A DNA stretch of 64,000 bases from Pseudomonadota bacterium (GTDB taxonomy: Bacteria; Pseudomonadota; Alphaproteobacteria; Rhizobiales; Tepidamorphaceae), in NCBI GenBank assembly GCA_023458595.1, contig JAEWYT010000088.1, forward strand, positions 62,001 through 126,000. The letters are read 5' to 3'. The notes below the pieces were generated by a model. The model was not told the origin of the DNA, did no database searches, and saw nothing but the letters and a program-made list of their open reading frames with translations. Within the stretch, counting starts at the first letter, position 1, and each line of letters opens with the position of its first letter. Positions 45,511 through 55,168 of this stretch are shown piece after piece. Both the position numbers and the translations under genes were made by a program.

Positions 45511-47082
45511 TCAGCCCTCCCCGTCCTCGATCCGCCTCCTGAGGGCCTCGATATCGCGGGCGAGCGACTTGTCGCGGCCGATCAGGCCCTCGATCTTGCG
45601 CACGGCGTGCAGGACCGTGGTGTGGTCCCGGTTGCCGAAGCGCCGGCCGATCTCCGGCAGCGAGCGGGGGGTGAGCACCTTTGCGAGATACATGGCGATC
45701 TGCCGCGGCACGACGATCGCCCGGGTGCGCCGGCTCGACACGAGGTCGGAGCGACTGACCTGATAGTGGACGGCGACGACGCGCTGGATGTCCTCGATGC
45801 GGATCTGCGGACGCTCCTGGGCGGCGACCAGATCGCGGATGGCGCGCTCGGCGAGCTCGACCGTGATCGGCAGGCCGGCGAAGCAGCTGTAGGCGGCGAG
45901 CCGGTTCAGCGCGCCCTCGAGCTCGCGACCGTTCGAGGCGACGTTGCGGGCAACGAAATCGAGCACCTCGCCGGGCATCTCGATCTTCTGGCCGCGCTCG
46001 GCGAAGGTCGCGACGCGGGCCTCCAGAATCTGCCGGCGCAGCGTCAGCTCCTGGGTGCCGATGCCGGCGACGAGGCCGCCGCCGAGCCGCGAACGGGTGC
46101 GGTCGTCGAAGGCGTCGAGCTCGGACGGCGGCCGATCGGCGACGATGACCACCTGGCGGCAGCCCTCGATGAGGGCGGTCATGGTGTGGCCGAACTCGCG
46201 GTGCGTCGCCTTGCCCTGCAGGAACTGCAGGTCGTCGATCAGGAGCAGGTCGATCGAGCGCAGCTTCTCCTTGAAGCCGATCGCCGAATCCGAGCGCAGC
46301 GCGGCGACGAAGCGGAAAACGAACTGGTCGGCCGACATGTAGAGGATGCGCCGGCCCGGGTTCAGCTCCGCCGCCTTCCAGGCGACGGCGTGCAGGAGGT
46401 GGGTCTTGCCGCGTCCGACGCCGCCGTGGATGAACAGCGGATTGAACATGGAGCCCTGCGCGCCCGAGGTCGCGACGGCAAGCGCGGTGTCGCGGGCGAT
46501 CTTGTTGGAAACGCCGACCGCGAAGGTGTCGAACTGGTAGCGCCGATCGAGCGGGGCGCTCTCCAGCGCGCCGTCGCCGGCGGCCGGCGGAGAGCCGGCG
46601 CCCGCCCCGGCGTCGGCCGGCCGCATCTCCTTGGGGCGGCGCACCACGGCCGGCGCCGCCGGCTTGTCGGAGGGCTGCACCGTCTCGACGCCGCGGACGC
46701 GGATGTCGACGCGCTCCACGCCCGGATTCTCCGCCCGCCAGAGGGCGAGCAGGCGGGCGCCGTAGTTGGTGCGGATCCACATCCGCAGGAAGGGCGTCGG
46801 CACCGACAGGACGGCGGTCATGCCCGAAAGCTCGACGAAGGCCAGACCCTTGAACCAGCTCCGGTAGATGTCCTCTCCGAACTCGGCGCGCAAACGCTGG
46901 ACAATGCGCGCCCAGGTATCCCCGTGATTGCCGCTGCCTGTGCCCACAGCCCGCCCCTCATTGCCCTTGTCGTCCGCCTTGCCGGTCCCCTCGAAAGCGG
47001 CGCCGCCAGCATGCGCCACCGAATGGTCGAACTCACCGCCGCCCTGGCGGCGCGCAGTCGCGCCGCGTCCTCGCAAGTCCAT
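45511..47082 (-). CDS. dnaA: chromosomal replication initiator DnaA
   Basis: An initiator AAA+ ATPase, 523 residues from the ATG at 47082. Domain I is visible in WARIVQRLRAEFGEDIYRSWFKGL, Walker A in IHGGVGRGKTHLLHAV and Walker B in IDLLLIDDLQFLQGK. The DNA-binding signature is LPEIGRRFGNRDHTTVLHAVRKIE. The first ~45 residues are low-complexity. A GTG at 46947, preceded by GAGGGG, would give a protein starting nine residues before domain I and is a serious alternative start. A rhodanese gene ends 49 bases upstream. Confidence 0.96.
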   Translation of the reverse strand: MDLRGRGATARRQGGGEFDHSVAHAGGAAFEGTGKADDKGNEGRAVGTGSGNHGDTWARIVQRLRAEFGEDIYRSWFKGLAFVELSGMTAVLSVPTPFLRMWIRTNYGARLLALWRAENPGVERVDIRVRGVETVQPSDKPAAPAVVRRPKEMRPADAGAGAGSPPAAGDGALESAPLDRRYQFDTFAVGVSNKIARDTALAVATSGAQGSMFNPLFIHGGVGRGKTHLLHAVAWKAAELNPGRRILYMSADQFVFRFVAALRSDSAIGFKEKLRSIDLLLIDDLQFLQGKATHREFGHTMTALIEGCRQVVIVADRPPSELDAFDDRTRSRLGGGLVAGIGTQELTLRRQILEARVATFAERGQKIEMPGEVLDFVARNVASNGRELEGALNRLAAYSCFAGLPITVELAERAIRDLVAAQERPQIRIEDIQRVVAVHYQVSRSDLVSSRRTRAIVVPRQIAMYLAKVLTPRSLPEIGRRFGNRDHTTVLHAVRKIEGLIGRDKSLARDIEALRRRIEDGEG

Positions 47083-47131
47083 CTTCCGTCCTTTCTCCAG
47101 CCTCGCCCCTGTTCCGAGGACTTCGTTATTG

Positions 47132-47569
47132 TCAGGACTGGACCCACGGCAGACCCGCCGCCTTCCAGCCTTCGACCAATCCGCGGTGCCGAGTTCCGTC
47201 GAGACGTCCCTCGAAACCGTCGGCCACGTTGAAGCAGCTGCGGTAGCCCGCCGCCGCCATCGCCGCCGCCGCCGCCGCGCTGCGACCGCCGGACCGGCAC
47301 AGGAAATACAGCGCCGTGTCCTCCTCCGCGCCCCGCGCGCCGAGCGCGCGACGGAGCAGGGAGACGAAATCCGGGTTACGCATCATGCCCGGGTAGCGCT
47401 GCCACTCGCACAGGATCGTCTCCTTGCCGAGCGGCGACAGATCGGGCACGCCCACGAAGGTCCATTCGGCCTGACTGCGCACGTCGACGAGCAACGCCTG
47501 CGGATCCTCTGCCAGCCTCTTCCAGACCTCTGCCGACGGGACGTCCGCCTTGTACCCTCCAACCGACAT
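47132..47569 (-). CDS. single-domain rhodanese
   Basis: A 145-residue rhodanese-fold protein. The active-site loop is CRSGGRSAAAAAAM (cysteine at about residue 90), and LLVDVRSQAEWTFVGVPD is the conserved opening. It could transfer sulfane sulfur to cyanide, thioredoxin-like or iron-sulfur partners; the acceptor is unknown. It sits just upstream of dnaA on the same strand with a 49-base gap, so the dnaA transcript may begin before it. A rhodanese between rpsT and dnaA is unusual. Confidence 0.88.
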   Translation of the reverse strand: MSVGGYKADVPSAEVWKRLAEDPQALLVDVRSQAEWTFVGVPDLSPLGKETILCEWQRYPGMMRNPDFVSLLRRALGARGAEEDTALYFLCRSGGRSAAAAAAMAAAGYRSCFNVADGFEGRLDGTRHRGLVEGWKAAGLPWVQS

Positions 47570-48245
47570 GCACCCGCAGTCCCGCCCTGCGCCGGAGTTA
47601 CGCTGCGCCCCGGCGTTCGAACCCTACCGATTTCAAGCAACACCCGTCAGGCGGTCGCCGGACGGTCCTCAACTAGGCAGAAAAAACGCCTGCCCTGTCC
47701 GCAGTTATATCTGACGCGAATACATTTATAGTCGCAAGTAAAGACATAACAAAACTTCTCCGCCGCTTGTTAGCCAAGCACTTAGTTTTTACCGATGAGG
47801 TTGAGTACGCTACGGCCGCCCCGATGACTTCGAACTTTACACAGGGGCCCCGATCAGGGCAACAGCGTCGGCGTCAAATTTCTGATGCCGCGGCGACACA
47901 ATCCTGCAATCGGCAGAAGTTCCCGAACACCAACCGTCTGACGAGTCAGCGAAAACAGGTGCCCTGTTACGACAGGGCCACAAGCCGAATTTCTGCGCCT
48001 GCACGCGCAACCGGCAGCCGTTCCGACGCACCCGTCGCGGCGGGAATCCGGCGCGCCCGGACGTCGTGTCGGCAAGCCCTTGAAAAATCACGATAACGCC
48101 TGACCGGATCGAGGGTCTCTTAACCACGCGGACGCGCACGTCGTGCGTTCTTCGCTTAAGGCCTTGATCTATCGGTCTTCCTCGCCCGTCGGGGCGAAGG
48201 CCGGCCGCCCGACATGCGCGAAACGCATCGCCGCGGACAAAGGAA
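47570..48245. promoter_or_regulatory. AT-richer region upstream of rhodanese-dnaA
   Basis: No gene is credible here. Bases 47690-47800 are clearly AT-richer than the surroundings (TTATATC, ACATTTATAG, ACATAACAAAAC, AGTTTTTA) and probably contain the rhodanese-dnaA promoters. One weak DnaA-box-like 9-mer CTTTACACA (47835-47843) is present; no TTATCCACA is found. A perfect hairpin lies at 47961-47978. It may be a regulatory region; evidence for an origin of replication is weak. Confidence 0.5.
47961..47978. promoter_or_regulatory. 7-bp hairpin with TACG loop upstream of dnaA
   Basis: GCCCTGT-TACG-ACAGGGC is a perfect 7-bp stem. On plus-strand RNA the loop would be UACG, a member of the stable UNCG class; on the minus strand, where dnaA is read, it is CGUA. 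It could belong to a small antisense or leader RNA. Confidence 0.35.
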
Positions 48246-48269
48246 AAGGCCCGGCGCGGGCCGGGCCTT
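48246..48269 (-). terminator. terminator of rpsT
   Basis: AAGGCCCGGC (48246-48255) and GCCGGGCCTT (48260-48269) form a perfect 10-bp stem with a 4-base loop. Read on the minus strand it ends in a T-rich tail (TTTTCCTTT) about 33 bases beyond the rpsT stop. Confidence 0.8.
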
Positions 48270-48301
48270 CCCTGTAACTCGACGGTGCCGTCAGGCGCCG
48301 G

Positions 48302-48568
48302 TCAGGCCGGCAGGGCCCTCACGCGGGCGGCCAGGCGCGACACCTTGCGGGACGCGGTATTGGCATGCATCACGCCCTTCTGGGCGGCACGCATCACCTC
48401 GGGCTCGGCGGCGCGGAGAGCGGCCGTCGCCCTGGTGCGGTCGCCGGAGGCGATCGCCTCCTCGACCTGCCTGAGGAAGGTGCGGACGCGGCTCTTGCGC
48501 GTCTTGTTGACGGCCGTCCGTCGCGCAATCTTGCGCGCCGCCTTCTTGGCCGACGGGGTATTCGCCAT
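48302..48568 (-). CDS. rpsT: 30S ribosomal protein S20
   Basis: An 88-residue basic protein. [31 protein letters not shown] is a textbook S20 N-terminus, binding 16S rRNA in the small subunit. The ATG at 48568 is certain; longer frames upstream are noise. It lies upstream of dnaA, as in other alphaproteobacteria, and has its own strong terminator. Confidence 0.97.
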   Translation of the reverse strand: MANTPSAKKAARKIARRTAVNKTRKSRVRTFLRQVEEAIASGDRTRATAALRAAEPEVMRAAQKGVMHANTASRKVSRLAARVRALPA

Positions 48569-48704
48569 GAGGGATCTCCGAAACCAGCAGGCCCGGGGCC
48601 CGAGCCCAACGTGCCGTACCAAAAATGCCAAAGGCGGCAGGCACGAGGGGCCCGCCGCACGTCGGCGGCTGTATAAACGGTTCCGCTTCGTTCCGTCAAC
48701 CGGT

Positions 48705-49478
48705 TCAGCGATTGCGGAAGTTCGGGCTGCGCTTGTCGATGAAGGCCTGCATGCCCTCGCTCTGGTCCTCGGTGGCGAAGAGCGAGTGGAACATGCGCCG
48801 CTCGAAGCGAACGCCCTCCGACAGGGTCGTCTCGTAGGCCCGGTCGACGGATTCCTTGACCATGTAGACCGCCGGCATCGACATGGAAGCGATCTTGGCG
48901 GCCGCCTCCATCGCCGTGTCGAGAAGCTGGTCGGCGGGAACCACGCGGCTGACGAGGCCGGACCGCTCGGCTTCCGCCGCATCCATCATGCGGCCGGTCA
49001 GGCACATGTCCATCGCCTTGGACTTGCCGACGAAGCGGGTCAGCCGCTGCGTGCCGCCGGCGCCCGGCATGACGCCGAGGTTGATCTCGGGCTGGCCGAA
49101 CTTCGCCGTGTCGGCGGCGATGATGAAGTCGCACATCATGGCGAGCTCGCAGCCGCCGCCGAGCGCGTAGCCGGCGACCGCGGCGATGATCGGCTTCCTG
49201 TTGCGCGAGACGCGCTCCCAGGGCGTGATGAGGTCGCCCATATAGGCGGTGACCGAGTTGTAGGGCTGCATCTCCTTGATGTCGGCGCCGGCGGCGAAGG
49301 CCTTCTCGCTGCCGGTCAGCACGATGCAGCCGATGCCCTCGTCGGCCTCGAAGGCGTCGAGGGCGGAATTGAGATCCCTGAAGAGGCCGGAGCTCAGCGC
49401 GTTGAGCGCCTTCGGCCGATTGAGGGTGACGAGCGCGACGCGACCGCGCGTCTCGACCAGAATGTTCTCGTAGGCCAT
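48705..49478 (-). CDS. enoyl-CoA hydratase
   Basis: A 257-residue crotonase-fold enzyme that hydrates trans-2-enoyl-CoA in beta-oxidation. The two catalytic glutamates lie in [13 protein letters not shown] and [18 protein letters not shown], and the oxyanion-hole loop is [11 protein letters not shown]. The ATG at 49478 gives the normal length; a longer frame to 49658 adds unlike residues. It sits between mutM and rpsT on the same strand. Close resemblance to the short-chain FadB1/EchA8 type suggests general fatty-acid use. Confidence 0.92.
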   Translation of the reverse strand: MAYENILVETRGRVALVTLNRPKALNALSSGLFRDLNSALDAFEADEGIGCIVLTGSEKAFAAGADIKEMQPYNSVTAYMGDLITPWERVSRNRKPIIAAVAGYALGGGCELAMMCDFIIAADTAKFGQPEINLGVMPGAGGTQRLTRFVGKSKAMDMCLTGRMMDAAEAERSGLVSRVVPADQLLDTAMEAAAKIASMSMPAVYMVKESVDRAYETTLSEGVRFERRMFHSLFATEDQSEGMQAFIDKRSPNFRNR

Positions 49479-49614
49479 ATCGATCCCCGGGTGCCGTTGT
49501 CCTCGGGTGCTAGCGCTACAGGAGGGGCGCCGATCCCGCAACCCGATGCGGCGTCGCGGGGCCGGAGGCGGGATTGGGGGTGCGGTCGCCGCGGATCTCC
49601 CCTCCTCCGCTCGC

Positions 49615-49630
49615 CCCCGCGAAGGCGGGG
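49615..49630. repeat. CCCCGC-GAAG-GCGGGG hairpin between mutM and enoyl-CoA hydratase gene
   Basis: A perfect 6-bp stem, 38 bases past the mutM stop codon. No T-run follows on the minus strand. It is similar in design to 43006-43019. Confidence 0.5.
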
Positions 49631-49667
49631 TCCGGAGCGATGCGGCGCCGCCTCGCACCCTGCGGCC

Positions 49668-50555
49668 CTACCGCTGGCAGCGCGGACAATAGAAGGTGGA
49701 CCGTCCGGACTGGACGGCGCGCCGGATCGTGCCGGTGCAGCCGGGCGTCGGACACGGCTCGCCCTCCCGGTCGTAGACGCGGAAGGCGTGCTGGAAATAG
49801 CCGAGCGAGCCGTCGGTGTGGACGTAGTCGCGCAGGCTCGAGCCGCCCGCCGCGACCGCCTCGGCGACGACCTCGCGGATCGCGGCCACGAGACGTTCGG
49901 CGCGGGCGCCGGGCTTCCTGCGCGGCCTCGCGGCGGAAAGCGTCCCCGCGGCGCGGTTCGGCGACAGGCCGGCCCGGTGCAGCGCCTCGCACACATATAT
50001 ATTGCCGAGGCCGGCTATGATGCGCTGGTCGAGGAGGGCGGCCTTGAGCGGGGCGGCCTTGCCGCGGAAGGCGTCCTCCAGCCAGGCCGCGTCGAGGGCG
50101 TTGCCGACCGGCTCGACGCCGAGGCCCTGGAACAGCGGATGCCCGGCGAGCTCCGCGCGCGGGATCAGCAGCATGAAGCCGAAGCGGCGCGGGTCGTTGT
50201 AGGTGATCGTCGCGCCGTTCGACATATGGAAGACGACATGGTCGTGAGCCGCCGCCTTCGAACGGGCATGGTGGAAGTCGCCGGGCGTGGCCGCGCCGCC
50301 CTCGGTCTCGATGCGGAACGAGCCCGACATGCCGAGATGCATCACCAGCACCGCGCCGTCGTCGAGATCGGCCAGGAGATACTTCGCCCTCCGGCCGAGA
50401 CCCGCGACCGTGCGGCCCTCGAGGCGTTCGGCAAAGCGCGGGGGAAAGGGGAAGCGCAGGTCCTTTCGTCGCACCTCGGCGCGCACGATCGTCGCGCCCG
50501 TCATCGCCGGCTCGAGGCCGCGGCGCACTGTCTCGACCTCGGGCAGTTCGGGCAT
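49668..50555 (-). CDS. mutM: formamidopyrimidine-DNA glycosylase
   Basis: A 295-residue base-excision repair enzyme removing oxidised purines such as 8-oxoguanine. The catalytic Pro is in [14 protein letters not shown] and [11 protein letters not shown] holds conserved binding residues. [20 protein letters not shown] is the helix-two-turns-helix. The C-terminal zinc finger has its four cysteines (CPTPGCTG ... FYCPRCQR). It is divergent from ubiE with a 72-base gap, an order common in alphaproteobacteria. Confidence 0.97.
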   Translation of the reverse strand: MPELPEVETVRRGLEPAMTGATIVRAEVRRKDLRFPFPPRFAERLEGRTVAGLGRRAKYLLADLDDGAVLVMHLGMSGSFRIETEGGAATPGDFHHARSKAAAHDHVVFHMSNGATITYNDPRRFGFMLLIPRAELAGHPLFQGLGVEPVGNALDAAWLEDAFRGKAAPLKAALLDQRIIAGLGNIYVCEALHRAGLSPNRAAGTLSAARPRRKPGARAERLVAAIREVVAEAVAAGGSSLRDYVHTDGSLGYFQHAFRVYDREGEPCPTPGCTGTIRRAVQSGRSTFYCPRCQR

Positions 50556-50627
50556 GGCGTTTCTTACCGCTGGATATTCGGCGATCTGCGAGGGCCGCGA
50601 CGATAGCGCGCGGCAAGGGCTTGCGCT

Positions 50628-51416
50628 ATGGTCCGCGCCATGACGAGGCGAGGCACAGCGGCGGGCGAAGCCCGCGAGACGCATTTCGGGTTCGAATCCG
50701 TCCGCGAGGACGAGAAGCAGGGCCGGGTCGACGAGGTGTTCGACCGGGTCGCACGGCGCTACGACCTGATGAACGACCTGATGTCCGGCGGCCTGCACCG
50801 GCTCTGGAAGGACGCGATGATCGCCTGGCTCAACCCGCCCAGAAGCGCGGCGGGCTGGTCGGTTCTCGATGTCGCCGGCGGCACGGGCGACATCGCCTTC
50901 CGCATCGCCGAGGCGGCGCCGGGCGCGGAAATCACCGTCCTCGACATCAATCCGAACATGCTCGACGTCGGCGCCGCGCGGGCTCAGAAGCGCGGCCTTT
51001 CGGACCGCGTCACCTTCACGGAGGGCAATGCCGAGGACACCGGCCTGCCCGACTGCGCGTTCGACGCCTACACGATCGCCTTCGGCATCCGCAACGTGAC
51101 GCATATCGAGGCCGCGCTTGAGGAGGCCTACCGGGTGCTGAAGCCCGGCGGCCGCTTCCTGTGCCTCGAATTCAGCCGGGTCGAGATGCCGATGCTCGAC
51201 CGGGTCTACGACCTGTATTCCTTCAACGCGATCCCGGCGATGGGCCGGATCGTCGCCGGCGACGCGGAGTCCTACCGCTATCTCGTCGAGTCGATCCGCC
51301 GCTTCCCGGATCGCGAGACCTTCGCCGACATGATCGCCGACGCGGGCTTCGAGCGGGTGCAGTGGCGGGCGCTGTCGGGCGGCATCGCCGTGCTACATTC
51401 CGGCTGGCGGATATAA
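50628..51416 (+). CDS. ubiE: ubiquinone/menaquinone C-methyltransferase
   Basis: A SAM-dependent methyltransferase of 262 residues (258 if the ATG at 50640 is used). It methylates the ring carbon of the demethoxy-quinol and of demethylmenaquinol. [18 protein letters not shown] and the SAM-binding [15 protein letters not shown] (about residues 81-95) are conserved, as is [21 protein letters not shown]. ubiB follows 13 bases later, giving a ubiquinone-synthesis operon. Confidence 0.96.
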   Translation: MVRAMTRRGTAAGEARETHFGFESVREDEKQGRVDEVFDRVARRYDLMNDLMSGGLHRLWKDAMIAWLNPPRSAAGWSVLDVAGGTGDIAFRIAEAAPGAEITVLDINPNMLDVGAARAQKRGLSDRVTFTEGNAEDTGLPDCAFDAYTIAFGIRNVTHIEAALEEAYRVLKPGGRFLCLEFSRVEMPMLDRVYDLYSFNAIPAMGRIVAGDAESYRYLVESIRRFPDRETFADMIADAGFERVQWRALSGGIAVLHSGWRI

Positions 51417-51429
51417 GGGTCTCAGCCCC

Positions 51430-52998
51430 GTGTTCTCCTCGATCGTGCACTTGAGCCGGCTCGGCCGGGCGGGCTGGGCACTGACGCGGGAGGGCGCCTT
51501 CGCGCTGATCGACCCGACCGACCTGCCGGCGGGACCGGCGACGGCGGTGCGGCTGGGAAGGATCGCCGGTGCGATCGTCGGGCGCCGCAATCCGAAGGAC
51601 GCGCGCCTGGCCGCCGCCTTCTCGCGGCTGGGGCCGAGCTGGATCAAGCTCGGCCAGTTCCTGGCGACGCGCCGCGACCTCGTCGGCGACGAGATCGCCG
51701 GCGACCTGTCGCAACTGCAGGACCGCCTGCCGCCCTTTCCCGACACGGTCGCGCGCAAGGCGATCGAGACCGCCCTCGGCAGACCCGTCGACGCGGTCTT
51801 CGGGGAATTCGGCCCGCCCGTCGCGGCAGCCTCCATCGCACAGGTGCACAGGGCGCGCGCCGACGGCCGCGACGTCGCGGTGAAGGTGCTCAGGCCCGGC
51901 GTCGAGCGGCGCTTCCAGCGCGACCTCGAGACCTTCTTCTTCGCCGCCCGCACGATCGAGCGCGTCGACCCGAAGGCGCGGCGGCTCCGCCCGCTCGATA
52001 CCGTCGAGACGCTCGCCCGCTCGGTCGCGATCGAGATGGACCTGCGCATGGAGGCGGCGGCGATCTCGGAGATCGCCGAGAACACCGCCGACGACCCGGG
52101 CTTCCGCGTGCCCAAGGTCGACTGGACCCGCAGCGCCAAGCGGGTGCTGACGCTCGAATGGATCGACGGCGTTCCGATCGCCGACCGCGAGGCGCTGGAG
52201 GAGGCCGGCCACGACCTGAAGCGGCTCGGGGCGCTGGTCATGCAGTCGTTCCTGCGGCATGCGCTGCGCGACGGCTTCTTCCACGCCGACATGCATCCGG
52301 GAAACCTGTTCATCGACGAGGACGGCAATCTCGTCGCCGTCGACTTCGGCATCATGGGCCGGCTCGGGCCGAAGGAACGGCGGTTTCTGGCGGAGATCCT
52401 GTGGGGCTTCATCCGCCGCGACTACCGCCGCACGGCGGAGGTGCATTTCGAGGCCGGCTACGTGCCCCACGTCCATTCGGTCGACGACTTCGCCCAGGCC
52501 CTGCGCGCCATCGGCGAACCGCTGCGCGACCGCACCGCCGCCGAGATCTCGATGGCGCGGCTGCTGACCCAGCTGTTCGAGGTGACCGAGCTGTTCGACA
52601 TGCGGACGCGGCCGGAGCTCCTCCTCCTGCAGAAGACGATGGTCGTGGTCGAGGGCGTGGCGCGCAACCTCGATCCCGAGCTCGACATGTGGACGACCTC
52701 GGAGCCGGTCGTCGGCGAGTGGATCCGCAGGAACCTCGGCCCCGAGGGCGCGCTGCACTCCGCGGCGGAAGGCGCCTCCAACCTCGGCCGCCTGCTCTTG
52801 ACCGCGCCGGAACTGCTGGCGCGCGGCGAGCGGATCGCGGCGGGCCTCGCGGAAATGGCCCGCGACGGCTTCCATCTCGACCGGGAAAGCGTCGAGGCGA
52901 TCGCCGCGGAGGAGGCCCGGCGCACGCGTTCCGGCCGGATCGCGCTGTGGATCGCGGCCCTGTCGCTCGCCGCGATCGCCGCGGCGGCGTGGTGGTAG
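51430..52998 (+). CDS. ubiB: UbiB atypical kinase of ubiquinone synthesis
   Basis: A 522-residue member of the ABC1/ADCK/UbiB family needed for ubiquinone synthesis, probably working as an ATPase that helps move lipid precursors. The KxGQ motif is in KLGQFLATRRDL, the Ala-rich loop is AAASIAQVHRA, and the metal site is in MHPGNLFI followed by VDFGIMGRL. One or two membrane helices end the protein (IALWIAALSLAAIAAAAWW). The start is a GTG. It is coupled to ubiE. Confidence 0.95.
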   Translation: MFSSIVHLSRLGRAGWALTREGAFALIDPTDLPAGPATAVRLGRIAGAIVGRRNPKDARLAAAFSRLGPSWIKLGQFLATRRDLVGDEIAGDLSQLQDRLPPFPDTVARKAIETALGRPVDAVFGEFGPPVAAASIAQVHRARADGRDVAVKVLRPGVERRFQRDLETFFFAARTIERVDPKARRLRPLDTVETLARSVAIEMDLRMEAAAISEIAENTADDPGFRVPKVDWTRSAKRVLTLEWIDGVPIADREALEEAGHDLKRLGALVMQSFLRHALRDGFFHADMHPGNLFIDEDGNLVAVDFGIMGRLGPKERRFLAEILWGFIRRDYRRTAEVHFEAGYVPHVHSVDDFAQALRAIGEPLRDRTAAEISMARLLTQLFEVTELFDMRTRPELLLLQKTMVVVEGVARNLDPELDMWTTSEPVVGEWIRRNLGPEGALHSAAEGASNLGRLLLTAPELLARGERIAAGLAEMARDGFHLDRESVEAIAAEEARRTRSGRIALWIAALSLAAIAAAAWW

Positions 52999-53071
52999 CG
53001 GCATTGATGGAAGGTTAAGCGCCCGGCCGCTAGAATGGGCGGCACAAGGGACAGGCGTCAGCGGAAAGCGG

Positions 53072-54346
53072 ATGAAACGCATCCTCCTCATCGTCGGCGG
53101 CGGCATCGCCGCCTACAAGTGCCTCGAGCTCGTCCGGCGCGCGCGCGAGAAGGGCTTCGCCGTGCGCTGCGTGATGACCAGGGCCGCCGAGCAGTTCGTG
53201 ACGCCGCTCTCCTTCGCGAGCCTTTCGGCCGACAACGTCCATACCGACCTGTTCTCGCTCGACGAGGAATCCGAGATCGGCCATATAAGACTGTCGCGCG
53301 AGGCCGACCTGGTCGTCGTCGCGCCGGCGACCGCCGACCTCCTGGCCAAGCTCGCGGGCGGCATCGCCGACAACCTCGCCGGCGCCGTCCTGCTCGCCAC
53401 GAACAAGCCGGTGCTCGTCGCCCCCGCCATGAACCCGCGCATGTGGTCGCATGCCGCGACACGGCGCAACGTCGAGCGGCTGAAGGCCGACGGGGTCCGC
53501 TTCGTCGGGCCGAACAGCGGCGAGATGGCCGAACCGAACGAGGCGGGCGAGGGCCGGATGGCCGAGCCCGCCGAAATCCTCGCCGCGATCGAGGCGATGC
53601 TGACGGGCGACAAGCCGCTCGCGGGCAAGCGGGTGATCGTCACGTCGGGGCCGACGCACGAGCCGATCGATCCGGTGCGCTACATCGCCAACCGCTCCTC
53701 GGGCAAGCAGGGGCACGCGATCGCCGCGGCGGCGGCGGCGGCCGGCGCGACCGTCACGCTCGTCAGCGGCCCGGTGTCGATCCCCGATCCGGCCGGCGTC
53801 CATACCGTCCATGTCGAGACGGCGCGGCAGATGCTCGCCGCCGTCGAGGAGACGCTGCCCGCCGACGTCGCGATCTGCGCCGCCGCCGTCGCCGACTGGC
53901 GGCCGGACGCCGAGGGCGCGCAGAAGATGAAGAAGCAGGGCGGCAAGGCCGCGCCGGGGCTGAAGCTCGTCGAGAACCCGGACATCCTGCGCACGCTCGC
54001 CCGGCACCACACGCTGAGGCCGAAGCTCGTCGTCGGCTTCGCGGCGGAGACCGAGACGGTGATCGAGCACGCCAGGGCAAAGCTCGCCCGCAAGGGCTGC
54101 GACCTGATCGTCGCCAACGACGTCTCGCATTCGACCGGCGTCATGGGCGGCGACCGCAACACCGTGCATCTGGTCTCGGCGGAGGGCGTCGAGAGCTGGG
54201 AGGACATGGCGAAGACCGACGTCGCCGCGCGCCTCGTCGCCCATATCGCCGCAAGCCTGCCGCGCCACGGCGCGAAGGCCGCCCGGAAGAGCCCCGGCAA
54301 GGGCGCCGCCGGGACCGGGAAGAACGCTCCCCGGAAGGGCCGCTGA
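53072..54346 (+). CDS. coaBC: bifunctional phosphopantothenoylcysteine decarboxylase / phosphopantothenate-cysteine ligase
   Basis: A 424-residue coenzyme A synthesis enzyme. The N-terminal CoaC flavoprotein half has ILLIVGGGIAAYKCLELVRR and the PAMNPRMW substrate clamp. The CoaB half begins near residue 190 with VIVTSGPTHEPIDPVRYIANRSSGKQG and has AAAVADWRP. The C-terminal ~35 residues are Lys/Gly/Ala-rich beyond the normal end. dut begins directly at the base after its stop codon. Confidence 0.96.
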   Translation: MKRILLIVGGGIAAYKCLELVRRAREKGFAVRCVMTRAAEQFVTPLSFASLSADNVHTDLFSLDEESEIGHIRLSREADLVVVAPATADLLAKLAGGIADNLAGAVLLATNKPVLVAPAMNPRMWSHAATRRNVERLKADGVRFVGPNSGEMAEPNEAGEGRMAEPAEILAAIEAMLTGDKPLAGKRVIVTSGPTHEPIDPVRYIANRSSGKQGHAIAAAAAAAGATVTLVSGPVSIPDPAGVHTVHVETARQMLAAVEETLPADVAICAAAVADWRPDAEGAQKMKKQGGKAAPGLKLVENPDILRTLARHHTLRPKLVVGFAAETETVIEHARAKLARKGCDLIVANDVSHSTGVMGGDRNTVHLVSAEGVESWEDMAKTDVAARLVAHIAASLPRHGAKAARKSPGKGAAGTGKNAPRKGR

Positions 54347-54793
54347 ATGCCCGTCACCGTCCGCATCAAGCGGCTGCCGCACGGCGCCGGCCTGCCGCTG
54401 CCCGCCTACGAGACGGAGGGCGCCGCCGGGCTCGACCTGCGCGCGGCGATCGCCGATCCGACGACGCTCGCGCCGGGCGCGCGCGCGCTGGTGCCGACCG
54501 GGCTCGTGCTGGAGCTGCCCGCCGGGCACGAGGGGCAGGTGCGGCCGCGTTCGGGGCTCGCCGCCCGGCACGGCGTCACCGTGCTCAACACGCCCGGCAC
54601 CATCGACAGCGACTATCGCGGCGAGGTGAAGGTGATCCTGGTCAATCTCGGCGCCGAGGCGTTCACGATCGAGCCCGGCAGCCGCATCGCCCAGCTCGTC
54701 GTCGCGCCGGTGACGCACGCGACGCTGGTCGAGGCCGACGCGCTCACCGACAGCGCCCGCGGCGCCGGAGGGTTCGGCTCGACGGGGCGGTAG
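54347..54793 (+). CDS. dut: deoxyuridine 5'-triphosphate nucleotidohydrolase
   Basis: A 148-residue trimeric dUTPase that hydrolyses dUTP to dUMP and keeps uracil out of DNA. All five motifs are present: [31 protein letters not shown] and the C-terminal [10 protein letters not shown] arm. The ATG abuts the coaBC stop codon (TGAATG), so the two are translationally coupled, as in many alphaproteobacteria. Confidence 0.97.
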   Translation: MPVTVRIKRLPHGAGLPLPAYETEGAAGLDLRAAIADPTTLAPGARALVPTGLVLELPAGHEGQVRPRSGLAARHGVTVLNTPGTIDSDYRGEVKVILVNLGAEAFTIEPGSRIAQLVVAPVTHATLVEADALTDSARGAGGFGSTGR

Positions 54794-54802
54794 GGCGACG
54801 CC

Positions 54803-54847
54803 CCGATGCCGACGGCCCCGACGCCGACGGCCCCGACGCCGACGGCA
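54803..54847. repeat. three tandem copies of a 15-base unit after dut
   Basis: CCGATGCCGACGGCC, CCGACGCCGACGGCC and CCGACGCCGACGGCA follow one another, with two differences among them. They lie just past the dut stop, at the start of the 375-base gap 54794-55168, which holds no credible gene. Confidence 0.75.
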
Positions 54848-54952
54848 CGGCCCGTCGCTTCGCTCGGTTGCGCCTTCGCGGAGGCGCGCGGAGCGTCCTT
54901 TTGGCCTCGTGCCGCGCCGATCGCCAAACCTCCCCGCCGGCCGTCCGACTAT

Positions 54953-55006
54953 GGAATGTCATTCCCGGCGGAATGCCCCAGACGGAGCTCCCAGGAATGA
55001 GATTCC
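54953..55006. promoter_or_regulatory. paired GGAATG dyads upstream of cysK
   Basis: GGAATGTCATTCC (54953-54965, perfect dyad) and GGAATGAGATTCC (54994-55006, dyad with 5-bp arms) share 11 of 13 bases and start 41 bases apart, about four helical turns. A GGAATGCC half-site lies between them at 54970. They stand 160-215 bases before cysK and may be the operator of an unidentified regulator. Confidence 0.5.
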
Positions 55007-55168
55007 AAAATGGACGCGCGATCTAAAATCGTGTCCTAACGGCCATCGCAAAATCAAACCGCCGGGGGCTCGCCGGGGAACGCCCGGCGCACTAGGTTGA
55101 GGGCGTTCAACGACGGGCGGGCGGCGTCGCCGCGCCCGGACGACAGGGATCCCCAACGGAGCACACTC

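Noticed and set aside
47570..48245. Chromosomal origin of replication
   Set aside because: I find no TTATCCACA cluster, only one 7-of-9 match. In many alphaproteobacteria the origin is not next to dnaA. Kept only as a regulatory region.
50689..50699. GGTTCGAATCC, identical to a tRNA T-arm
   Set aside because: It lies inside the 5' part of ubiE and there is no acceptor, D or anticodon arm around it.
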